Assembly: GCA_947278105.1 (NCBI GenBank) | Contig: CAMYOR010000049.1 | Location: 1 to 7,219, forward strand | Direction: 5' to 3' | Source of the DNA: an uncultured Tissierellia bacterium | GTDB taxonomy: Bacteria > Bacillota > Clostridia > Tissierellales > Peptoniphilaceae | Length of the DNA: 7,219 nucleotides | In this document: piece by piece, positions 1 to 5,082 of the stretch | Numbering within the stretch: the first letter of the stretch is position 1 | Layout: the number at the start of each line of letters is the position of its first letter | The notes under the pieces: model-generated | What the model saw: the letters and a program-made list of their open reading frames with translations, nothing else | What the model was told of the DNA's origin: nothing | The model's database searches: none | Program-made: the position numbers and the translations under genes

Positions 1-1050
1 GTAGTAGACTTCTAAGGTTAGGCCTTCATTGGTCATAATGGAAGCATCTTCAACGCCAACATAGGTGAAGATGGTGGGATCGGCCCGAAAACCGGTGATC
101 GTCTCGGAGCCTTCCGGATAGCGAAGAACAAAGCCGTACTCAAAGGCGTGGTCCATAAGCCACTGGTAGGCTTTTGATTTTTCAAAATGGTTTTCAATCC
201 GAGGATCTGTTCCCGGCTCGTAAAACTGAACTCCAAAACCGGTCTGAAACTCGGCATGGCCCGGCTGGGGAGCGCCGGCGGGGTTTCCCCGAAGGACCAG
301 CTCCCTGGCTTCATCGGGAGCTGACCGGAAGGTGGTGGCGACCTCCACCTTGACCCGATCCCGGTCCATGGCCTCCAGCATCACCCGAAGGGCGGCGGCG
401 GCATCCTTATTAAAAACAGTAATGTATTTTTCATCTAATCCATAGCGGGCGTTGACAATGACATGGCCATTGATCACATAAAATTTTGAGGCGTCCGAAA
501 CGACTTCCAGGTCGGCGTCACGAACAAAACCCTGGCGGCCCACGCTGGTAACCTTGGTCCAGCCATTTTCATGGCCATAGGTCTCTAAGTAGGTTCCAGC
601 TGGAAGGAGAGCTTCCAGGCTTGATTTAGCAGAATCCCGGCTATAAAGGCGGGTGTCCCGGCTGGTTACAAGGAAGGTATCCATTTTATCCTGATAGTGG
701 TCTACTTGGACCTTTTCAGTCCGGGGAGCCGGTTTTCTTTCCCGAAGTTCTTTTTCGGTGAGGTATTCAATCTTGACCTTTTTTGGAGCCGTCTTCTCGG
801 CGTTCTTTTCCTCCAGGTCCTTGAGGTTTTGAGCCTGGAGAGCCAGATCCTTTTCGGACCGGCTGCTCTCTGCGCTGGACTGGTCAGAGAGCTTTGAAAT
901 CGCAAAACGCCCCAATAGGAAAACCAGGACGGCGGCAAATAAACAGGTCAGAATCGCACGACGACGACGGATCATTTTTTGTCGGTTCCTCCGGCGGGCC
1001 CTCTCGTTACGGCGGCGTTCATAAAAATTGTCAAATTGACGGTTGGCCAT
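1..1050 (-). CDS. Membrane-anchored SH3-like/VanY-like (peptidase M15B fold) protein, probably catalytically inactive; 3' end cut by window edge
   Basis: The frame is open for 350 codons from ATG at 1050 to base 1. The ATG follows an AAGGA Shine-Dalgarno at about 6 nt. The N-terminus is very basic (residues 11-31), followed by one membrane segment (about 32-51) and a charged, probably coiled linker (60-110). This fits a type II protein facing outward. Residues about 123-185 resemble a bacterial SH3 cell-wall-binding domain. Residues about 190-350 match the VanY/D,D-carboxypeptidase fold: an FRS motif at 241-243, PGHAEFQTGFGVQ at 263-275, RYPEGSETITGF at 310-321 and YVG at 330-332. In active VanY enzymes these blocks read SxHxxGxAxD and EPWH. 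Here the ligand positions are Phe268, Gln275 and Ile327, and the catalytic Glu is Asp324. Peptidase activity is therefore unlikely; wall binding or a regulatory role is inferred. Family members end soon after the GLTLE motif seen at 343-347, so few residues are missing. Confidence 0.85.
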   Translation of the reverse strand, partial: MANRQFDNFYERRRNERARRRNRQKMIRRRRAILTCLFAAVLVFLLGRFAISKLSDQSSAESSRSEKDLALQAQNLKDLEEKNAEKTAPKKVKIEYLTEKELRERKPAPRTEKVQVDHYQDKMDTFLVTSRDTRLYSRDSAKSSLEALLPAGTYLETYGHENGWTKVTSVGRQGFVRDADLEVVSDASKFYVINGHVIVNARYGLDEKYITVFNKDAAAALRVMLEAMDRDRVKVEVATTFRSAPDEARELVLRGNPAGAPQPGHAEFQTGFGVQFYEPGTDPRIENHFEKSKAYQWLMDHAFEYGFVLRYPEGSETITGFRADPTIFTYVGVEDASIMTNEGLTLEVYY

Positions 1051-1091
1051 GGATTATCCTTATTATATGAGCAAGCCCGATTCCTTCATCG

Positions 1092-1170
1092 GTACTTTAA
1101 ATAAAGCACTTTTCGGCCTTCCCTGAATGAATAATATTCATTTTTTTCTTTGCTTAAGGCCTCAAAGAAA
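1092..1170 (-). other. Hairpin-rich 5' leader of the VanY-like gene
   Basis: Three inverted repeats lie in the predicted leader. They are TTTCTTTG/CAAAGAAA (1145-1152 with 1163-1170, 10-nt loop), AATGAAT/ATTCATT (1126-1132 with 1136-1142, 3-nt loop), and GTACTTT/AAAGCAC (1092-1098 with 1103-1109, one G-U pair). The first two overlap nearby T/A runs, but neither is followed by a U-tract on the transcribed strand, so they are not standard terminators. They could affect translation or stability; no known riboswitch is recognised. Confidence 0.4.
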
Positions 1171-1198
1171 TGGGGAAGACGATTTCTCAGACACTTGT

Positions 1199-1227
1199 AT
1201 TATAACCCAGGCAATATAGGGGTTCAA
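1199..1227 (-). promoter_or_regulatory. Sigma-A-type promoter of the VanY-like gene
   Basis: Read on the minus strand there is TTGAAC (1222-1227), a 17-bp spacer and a perfect TATAAT (1199-1204). The predicted start near 1192 gives a leader of about 140 nt before the ATG at 1050. The match and spacing are near ideal, so this gene is probably transcribed separately from ispE upstream. Confidence 0.8.
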
Positions 1228-1233
1228 GCTGGC

Positions 1234-1271
1234 TTGGGCAATTTTTTCAGAATTCTGGAAAAATTGCCCAA
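1234..1271. repeat. 38-bp near-perfect palindrome (possible operator)
   Basis: Arms of 19 bp meet with no spacer. TTGGGCAATTTTT (1234-1246) pairs exactly with AAAAATTGCCCAA (1259-1271). The inner CAGAA/TTCTG also pairs, leaving only 1247/1258 unmatched. The centre is GAATTC. It starts 7 bp upstream of the -35 of the VanY-like promoter and lies about 85 bp past the ispE stop. No U-tract follows on either strand, which argues against an intrinsic terminator. A dimeric-regulator operator or an RNA-processing hairpin after ispE are the main alternatives. Confidence 0.6.
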
Positions 1272-1356
1272 TAAAATGTACTTTCGTATTTTCTTTTTCT
1301 ATATCTAGTGGGCCGGCTTGTAACTTTTGTAACTCTTTCGGCGGACCCGTGGCAAT

Positions 1357-2190
1357 TCAGAGAGTTTTAGCTTCTTTGACAAAAGAATAGCGGCCGGAAA
1401 AATGGGCCCTGGCCCTTTCCATCTCCTGTTTATTTTCAAAAAGGCCAAAGACGGTGGGCCCCGAACCGGAAACCAGGGCGGTTAGGGCTCCGGCTTGAAT
1501 GAGCTCTTCTTTCATCTTTTGGAGGTGGGGGAGAAGGGAGATGGCCGCCGATTCCAGTTCATTTTTCATCAGGGTGTAGGACCGGGGGCTGTCTGTGGCA
1601 AGAAAGTTCACCAGGCTTTCCATATCAATTTCCGTTTTGGTGGCGGATGTATTGTAGACCAGGCGGGAACTGAGGCTCTCGCCGGAATTTAATAGAAGAA
1701 GGTACTTTCCTTCCCAGCTTTTCAGGGCCGTCAGCCTTTCTCCTCTTCCCCGGGCTCTTTGGGTCCCTCCGCGAATGAAAAAGGGGACATCGGAGCCAAG
1801 GCCGGCGCCGATCTCTTCCAGCTCTGTGTCGGTCAGGTGGAGCTTCCAGAGGGTATTGAGGCCACGAAGGGTGGCGGCGGCATCGGAGCTTCCTCCGGCC
1901 ATGCCTCCTGCCATGGGGATATTTTTTTGGATGTCAATCACAACGGCATCGTCCTCGGCTCGGTCTCGCAGGGCCTCCCAGGCCCGATAGACCAGGTTTC
2001 CCGGCCCCAGGTCCAGGGAGGGATCGTCCGAAAAAAGGACCAGCCCGCCCCGGCCGGGTTCAATGGTAATCACGTCGCCCAGGGAAATTTCCTGCATGAT
2101 CGTGTCGATTTCATGGTATCCATCGGGCCTTTCCCCTAATACATCCAAAGCCAGGTTAATTTTGGCATTGGCCTGGATTTCTAGCTCCAT
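1357..2190 (-). CDS. ispE: 4-diphosphocytidyl-2-C-methyl-D-erythritol kinase
   Basis: IspE is a cytoplasmic GHMP kinase that phosphorylates the 2-hydroxyl of CDP-methylerythritol with ATP, in the non-mevalonate (MEP) route to isopentenyl diphosphate. The 277 residues match the family length. Visible signatures are AKINLAL (9-15) with Lys10, the GHMP ATP-binding loop PMAGGMAGGSSDAA (92-105), GSDVPFF (132-138) with the catalytic-type Asp134, and the C-terminal SGSGPTVF (241-248). The loop reads GGMAGG rather than the common GAGLGGG, a conservative variant. The ATG at 2190 is preceded by GAGGA at 6 nt. It lies about 80 bp downstream of the veg terminator, the same order as in Bacillus without sspF between. 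I see no strong promoter in that gap, so transcription may depend on readthrough from veg. Complete and intact. Confidence 0.96.
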   Translation of the reverse strand: MELEIQANAKINLALDVLGERPDGYHEIDTIMQEISLGDVITIEPGRGGLVLFSDDPSLDLGPGNLVYRAWEALRDRAEDDAVVIDIQKNIPMAGGMAGGSSDAAATLRGLNTLWKLHLTDTELEEIGAGLGSDVPFFIRGGTQRARGRGERLTALKSWEGKYLLLLNSGESLSSRLVYNTSATKTEIDMESLVNFLATDSPRSYTLMKNELESAAISLLPHLQKMKEELIQAGALTALVSGSGPTVFGLFENKQEMERARAHFSGRYSFVKEAKTL

Positions 2191-2260
2191 CTTTTATCCT
2201 CTTTCCTTATTTCCTAAACTGCTCACACGCCTGCCCTTGGAATGGGCGAGGCCAAAAAAT

Positions 2261-2289
2261 CATTAGAAAAAGAGGGCTTTCGCCCTCTT
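2261..2289 (-). terminator. Intrinsic terminator of veg
   Basis: On the minus strand AAGAGGGC, a GAAA tetraloop and GCCCTCTT form an 8-bp stem (2270-2289), running straight into TTTTTCTAAT. It lies 9 bp after the veg stop codon. This is a textbook hairpin and U-tract, and it separates veg from ispE while probably allowing some readthrough. Confidence 0.9.
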
Positions 2290-2298
2290 CCTTGAACC

Positions 2299-2538
2299 CT
2301 AAAATACTGTTAATTGCACGGTTGATGTCAAAACATCCGTGTAAGTAAAGGAGACGGTCCGTTCGACATCAAAATCATTGTTAATCCGTACGGTAAAGAC
2401 ATCTTCAAAGGCATTTTCAATCACGCCTTTTTTGGTGATGATGCGCTTGCGGCCCTTATCGGCTTTGACGATACACCGGCGGCCGATGGCTTCTTCAACT
2501 TCCGCTTTAATGCCGTTAATCGCTTGATTGACTTGCAA
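2299..2538 (-). CDS. veg: Veg family protein
   Basis: Small protein of the Veg family. In Bacillus subtilis Veg is an abundant protein linked to biofilm gene expression and spore outgrowth; its molecular function is not settled. The sequence aligns along the whole family: VNQAINGIKAEVEEAIGRR at the N-terminus, then KADKGRKR, GVIENAFEDVFTVRI and FTYTDVLTSTVQL at the C-terminus. I chose the TTG at 2538 (79 residues) because homology begins there and a GGGTGA element lies 4 nt upstream. An in-frame GTG at 2598 would add 20 residues (LSRGFGPSRDKPIRKTGEP after Met) that I do not recognise in Veg proteins. It does have a GGAG 5 nt upstream, so it cannot be excluded. The gene has its own strong promoter and terminator. 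Confidence 0.92.
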   Translation of the reverse strand: MQVNQAINGIKAEVEEAIGRRCIVKADKGRKRIITKKGVIENAFEDVFTVRINNDFDVERTVSFTYTDVLTSTVQLTVF

Positions 2539-2673
2539 TGGCTCACCCGTCTTTCTAATCGGCTTATCTCTCGAGGGACCAAAGCCTCTTGAGAGCACCT
2601 TAGCTCCGCCCCTGGCGTTTTTTTTCCTCGATCAAGGAGAGTCTTAGGAAATTGGACAAACTCTGTAGAACAT

Positions 2674-2702
2674 ATTTTACCATAAGTTCTCTTTTTTGAC
2701 AA
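2674..2702 (-). promoter_or_regulatory. Strong extended -10 promoter of veg
   Basis: On the minus strand TTGTCA (2697-2702), a 17-bp spacer and TAAAAT (2674-2679) are seen, with TGG directly before the -10 giving an extended -10. The -35 side begins 31 bp beyond the M18 stop codon. The predicted start near 2667 leaves a leader of about 130 nt to the TTG start. The B. subtilis veg promoter is likewise very strong, which supports the assignment. Confidence 0.82.
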
Positions 2703-2724
2703 GGCGGCCTTTTGCTGGTTGGGG

Positions 2725-2751
2725 CGAGCCTTCTCAGGCAAAGAAGGCTCG
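2725..2751 (-). other. Stable hairpin overlapping the M18 gene stop codon
   Basis: CGAGCCTTCT (2725-2734) and AGAAGGCTCG (2742-2751) form a perfect 10-bp stem with a 7-nt loop. The stem and loop include the last codons and the TGA of the aminopeptidase gene. On the transcribed strand it is followed by CCCCAACC, not a U-tract, so it is not a normal intrinsic terminator. It may protect the 3' end or pause polymerase before the veg promoter. Confidence 0.5.
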
Positions 2752-4113
2752 GTAAGCCCGGTAGGTTTCGTAAGCATCGGCTTTGGAGGCCAGCTCAATA
2801 GGGGAATGCATGGAAAGCATTCCGGTTCCGCAGTCCACGACTTCCGCTCCGAGGTTCGCAAGGATATAGGCGATGGTGCCGCCACCTCCGGCATCGACTG
2901 CTCCAAGCTCACCCGTCTGCCAGAGGACCCCATGGTCATTGAAGATCTTTCGGATTTCATTGAGAAATTCTGCATTGGCATCGTTGGAGCCGCCTTTTCC
3001 GCCGGATCCGGTGTATTTCGTCAGGCAAACCCCGCAGCCCATCATGGACGAATTCTCCTTCTCAAAGACATCCGGGAAGACGGGGTCAAAGGTTGCCGTG
3101 ACATCGGCAGAAAGAACCCGGGAGTGGGCCAGGGCCCGGCGGAGGAAAAGCTCTGAATAGGTTCCCCTCATCGACTGGATCAGTTCCGCCACCACGTTGG
3201 CAAAAAAGCTCGAATGCATCCCGGTATTTCCTACGGATCCGATCTCTTCCTTGTCGACAAAAAGGGCGACCTTTGTCCGATCCACCGGCTTGGAATCAAG
3301 GATTGCCCTGAGATTGGCATAGGAACAGATCCTGTCGTCATGGCCATGGGCGGCGATCATAGACCGGTCAAAGCCGACTTCGCGGGCAGGTCCGGCCGGA
3401 ACGACCTCAATTTCCGCAACCTGGAAATCATCCTCGTCCAATCCGTATTTTTCCTTGAGCAGGGCCAAAATGTTCTTTTTGACCGGATTTTCTTCCTTTT
3501 CTTCCTGACCGCGGGAATTCGATCCAATGACGACCTTAAGGTCCTCTCCTTTAATGACTTCCTCGGCTTCTTTTTTCAGCCTTTCTTTGGATAAGTGGAT
3601 TAAGAGGTCATTGATGTAAAAGACGGGGTCGGTGGGATCCTCGCCGATATTGATTTCCACGGGATTGCCATCTTTTTTAAAAGCCAGGCCGTGGAGGGCC
3701 AGGGGGAGGTTGGTCCACCCGTATTTTTTCAGGCCTCCGTAATAATGAGTCCGAAAATAAGCCATCCCTCCGTCTTCCATGAGGGGAAGGGCCTTTAAAT
3801 CCAGCCGGGGGCTGTCAATATGGGAGCCGACGATATCCATTCCTTCGCTTAGATCCTTCCCCAGAAGGATCAGGACCCCGCCCTTGCCCTTATTTTCTGC
3901 ATAAATTTTATCTCCGGCTTTGGCCCCCTTTTTCAGGGCCTCTTCGAGGGAGATAAATCCATGGGCCTTGGCCTGGCGGATAATTTCGGCCGAGGCCAGC
4001 CTTTCGGTCTTGCCCTTATTTAGAAAATCCATATAGGCCTGGCTGTAGACCTCTAACTCTTTGTTTTCCTGATCCGTGATCAGTTGATCGACTTTTTTTC
4101 TTTTGTATTCCAT
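2734..4113 (-). CDS. apeA: M18 family aminopeptidase (ApeA-type)
   Basis: Dinuclear-zinc cytoplasmic aminopeptidase that trims N-terminal residues from peptides; members of this branch are long compared with ApeB and are often annotated as probable M18 aminopeptidase 1. The expected metal and catalytic blocks are all present: GSHIDSPRLDLK with His98 and Asp100, AAHGHDDR with Asp259, DKEEIGSVGNTG with Glu289/Glu290, SADVTA with Asp337, and MHSPIE with His436. The 459-residue length fits. I start at ATG 4113 because AAAGGAG lies 5 nt upstream. A further in-frame TTG at 4128 would place that ribosome site inside the gene. It is divergent from the DUF1858 gene, with its own TATAAT-containing promoter and a structured leader. 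The substrate cannot be read from sequence. The 3' end carries a hairpin over the stop codon. Confidence 0.95.
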   Translation of the reverse strand: MEYKRKKVDQLITDQENKELEVYSQAYMDFLNKGKTERLASAEIIRQAKAHGFISLEEALKKGAKAGDKIYAENKGKGGVLILLGKDLSEGMDIVGSHIDSPRLDLKALPLMEDGGMAYFRTHYYGGLKKYGWTNLPLALHGLAFKKDGNPVEINIGEDPTDPVFYINDLLIHLSKERLKKEAEEVIKGEDLKVVIGSNSRGQEEKEENPVKKNILALLKEKYGLDEDDFQVAEIEVVPAGPAREVGFDRSMIAAHGHDDRICSYANLRAILDSKPVDRTKVALFVDKEEIGSVGNTGMHSSFFANVVAELIQSMRGTYSELFLRRALAHSRVLSADVTATFDPVFPDVFEKENSSMMGCGVCLTKYTGSGGKGGSNDANAEFLNEIRKIFNDHGVLWQTGELGAVDAGGGGTIAYILANLGAEVVDCGTGMLSMHSPIELASKADAYETYRAYRAFFA

Positions 4114-4135
4114 GCATTCTCCTTTCAATGTCTCC

Positions 4136-4191
4136 GGAAGGCTACCTTTCCCGAGCGGTTCGAGGGCGGCTTCCTAGGGCCTAGCCCCAGG
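4136..4191 (-). other. Structured leader of the M18 aminopeptidase gene
   Basis: In the leader of about 150 nt, an 8-bp stem with one G-U pair is formed by 4173-4180 and 4184-4191 (3-nt loop UAG on the minus strand). A second stem with one bulge lies at 4136-4151 (also a UAG loop), just upstream of the AAAGGAG ribosome site. A short CGCC/GGCG inverted repeat sits at 4210-4220. I recognise no known riboswitch or T-box sequence. Confidence 0.4.
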
Positions 4192-4270
4192 GTATTCGCC
4201 GAGAATCTTCGCCCAGGGCGGCTATCCAAAGCGATCGCAGATGATTCCTTCATTCGATTAAACCTCTCCC

Positions 4271-4298
4271 ATTATATCCGATTGGGAAAATTGCAAAA
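4271..4298 (-). promoter_or_regulatory. Probable promoter of the M18 aminopeptidase gene
   Basis: A perfect TATAAT (4271-4276, minus strand) is preceded at 16 bp by TTTTGC (4293-4298), a weak -35. The alternative TTGCAA is only 14 bp away. The -10 is convincing but the -35 is not, so an activator or other help is possible. The start would be near 4265, about 150 nt before the ATG. Confidence 0.55.
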
Positions 4299-4315
4299 GG
4301 GAGACGGCCAAAAAT

Positions 4316-4357
4316 TTGACCAAAATCAATGTTTCCCTTCCTTTTTGGGTATAGGAT
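4316..4357 (+). promoter_or_regulatory. FNR-like box and -10 element upstream of the DUF1858 gene
   Basis: TTGACCAAAATCAA (4316-4329) matches the FNR consensus TTGAT-N4-ATCAA at 9 of 10 fixed positions. A TAGGAT (4352-4357) could be the -10. No -35-like hexamer occurs 17 bp before it (ATGTTT). With a start near 4364 the box would be centred about 41-42 bp upstream, the class II activator position. The TTGACC itself is 30 bp from the -10, too far to act as its -35. The site could also affect the divergent M18 promoter. Prediction only. Confidence 0.4.
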
Positions 4358-4397
4358 AAACTGCGAGAAAAAACACGAGAAAGAAAGGAGTTCTTTT

Positions 4398-4682
4398 ATG
4401 TTTGATTTTAGCCATTCGGGTCAAAATGGCCCTTCTAATAAGACCCCCCAAGGTCCTTCTGATGAGGCTTTAAAGACCGATGCGAAAAGCAGCGTTGTCA
4501 TCACCGGAGATATGCCGATTTCTGAAGTCATCCAAAAAAAGCCCCGGACCATTCGTTATTTAATGACCATTGGTATGGGCTGCATTGCCTGCCCCTCAGC
4601 CTTGATGGAAACCGTCGAAGAGGCGGCCCTGGTTCATGGGTTTGATCCGGATATGCTGGTTCAGCGGTTAAACGACTGCTAA
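4398..4682 (+). CDS. DUF1858 (hybrid-cluster-protein-associated redox disulfide) domain protein
   Basis: A 94-residue protein whose second half (about 34-94) matches the DUF1858/prismane-associated domain. It begins VITGDMPISEVI, continues with GMGCIACPSALMETVEEAALVHG and ends FDPDMLVQRLND. The C62-x-x-C65 pair in MGCxxCP is the proposed redox disulfide. A third cysteine is the last residue, Cys94. The first 33 residues are polar, Gly/Ser/Pro-rich and probably disordered, an extension most family members I know lack. The exact biochemical role is unknown; an anaerobic redox or metal-related role is inferred. ATG 4398 is chosen for the AAAGGAG 7 nt upstream; an in-frame ATG at 4329 lies upstream of the predicted promoter start and is disfavoured. 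Transcribed alone, divergent from the M18 gene, with a strong terminator behind it. Confidence 0.9.
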   Translation: MFDFSHSGQNGPSNKTPQGPSDEALKTDAKSSVVITGDMPISEVIQKKPRTIRYLMTIGMGCIACPSALMETVEEAALVHGFDPDMLVQRLNDC

Positions 4683-4695
4683 AATCCTGGGCCGG

Positions 4696-4770
4696 GACAG
4701 GCAACGCCAGGCCGCAGTCGAGCTGGGTCTAAACATCGATGCCTGTCTAATTTTTAAACTAATTTTTAAA
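4696..4770 (+). repeat. 3'-UTR inverted repeat and 12-bp tandem repeat
   Basis: GACAGGCA (4696-4703) and TGCCTGTC (4740-4747) form an 8-bp stem around a 36-nt loop, just past the DUF1858 stop. The right arm leads into two exact tandem copies of CTAATTTTTAAA (4747-4758 and 4759-4770). The stem followed by T-runs could be an auxiliary terminator. Confidence 0.45.
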
Positions 4771-4782
4771 ACAAAAAGCTGA

Positions 4783-4810
4783 GCCCGCGCCATCGGCGCG
4801 GGCTTCCTTT
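4783..4810 (+). terminator. Intrinsic terminator of the DUF1858 gene, possibly bidirectional
   Basis: GCCCGCGCC (4783-4791) and GGCGCGGGC (4795-4803) form a perfect 9-bp GC stem with a 3-nt loop, followed by TTCCTTT. On the minus strand the stem is followed, after 4 nt, by a T-rich stretch, so it may also stop transcription coming from htpG. Confidence 0.85.
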
Positions 4811-4828
4811 GGATAATTCTAAGAAATT

Positions 4829-4924
4829 GCCCCCGATCCTGACTAATTGGCCTTTTCGGTCTTTAGTCAGGAGGCGGTGACCCTGCCTAAATGGCGTTTT
4901 GGGCATTTGGTCAGGGGCGGGGGC
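4829..4924. repeat. Tandem repeat unit 1: 96-bp element able to fold as a three-way junction
   Basis: The ends pair as GCCCCCG/CGGGGGC (4829-4835 with 4918-4924, 7 bp). Inside are two hairpins. P2 (4838-4871) pairs CCTGACTAA with TTAGTCAGG and then GGCC with GGTC. P3 (4881-4916) is a 13-bp stem with one mismatch and one G-U. Four copies of a 10-bp motif alternate in direction (4838, 4862, 4882, 4906). A GTTTTTTCTT run follows the right end, so this unit could act as a plus-strand terminator. I recognise no named repeat family. Confidence 0.8.
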
Positions 4925-4955
4925 GTTTTTTCTTGGAAATTATGTCGCAAAATCC

Positions 4956-5051
4956 GCCCCCGACCCTAACTAATTGGCCTTCTCGGTCTTTAGTCAGGAG
5001 GCGGTGACCCTGCCTAAATGACGTTTCGGGCATTTGGTCAGGGGCGGGGCC
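4956..5051. repeat. Tandem repeat unit 2: second copy of the 96-bp element
   Basis: This copy sits 127 bp after unit 1 in the same orientation. It differs at 6 of 96 positions with no indels. Three changes fall in hairpin loops (4982, 5021, 5027) and one in a junction (4964). Two weaken stems (A4968 in P2, C5050 in P1). The change at 5027 turns a possible G-U into G-C inside the P3 loop. The 31-bp spacer between units (4925-4955) is unrelated. On the minus strand the left end leads into GGATTTTG, which could help stop htpG transcription. Confidence 0.8.
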
Positions 5052-5059
5052 AAAGGCAA

Positions 5060-5075
5060 GGCGGTTTTAGCCGCC
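5060..5075 (-). terminator. Weak hairpin downstream of htpG
   Basis: GGCGG (5060-5064) and CCGCC (5071-5075) form a 5-bp GC stem with a 6-nt loop, 7 bp past the htpG stop. On the minus strand only TTGCCTTT follows, a poor U-tract. The repeat units beyond may be the real stop. Confidence 0.4.
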
Positions 5076-5082
5076 CTCTCCT

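Noticed and set aside
1234..1271. Intrinsic terminator of ispE
   Set aside because: The hairpin is AT-rich in its middle and no U-tract follows it on the minus strand, so it was listed as a palindrome of unknown role.
1759..2139. Plus-strand frame of 126 codons opposite ispE
   Set aside because: A shadow of ispE; the low-complexity Gly-rich translation has no family match.
2421..2981. Minus-strand frame of 186 codons across the veg/M18 junction
   Set aside because: It overlaps both genes in another frame, runs through the veg promoter, and its translation has no family resemblance.
4316..4321. TTGACC as the -35 of the DUF1858 promoter
   Set aside because: The best -10 candidate is 30 bp away, far from the 16-18 bp needed; it fits better as half of an FNR-like site.
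4084..4359. Plus-strand frame of 91 codons in the M18/DUF1858 divergent region
   Set aside because: It starts antisense to the M18 gene, has no ribosome site or recognisable motif, and its DNA is explained by leader and promoter elements.
4316..4397. Longer DUF1858 protein starting at ATG 4329
   Set aside because: That ATG lacks a ribosome site and lies before the predicted promoter start; ATG 4398 has a strong AAAGGAG and gives the expected domain protein.
4829..5051. CRISPR array or transposon ends
   Set aside because: There are only two units, 96 bp long and internally palindromic, with no transposase or cas gene nearby; they do not look like CRISPR repeats and spacers.
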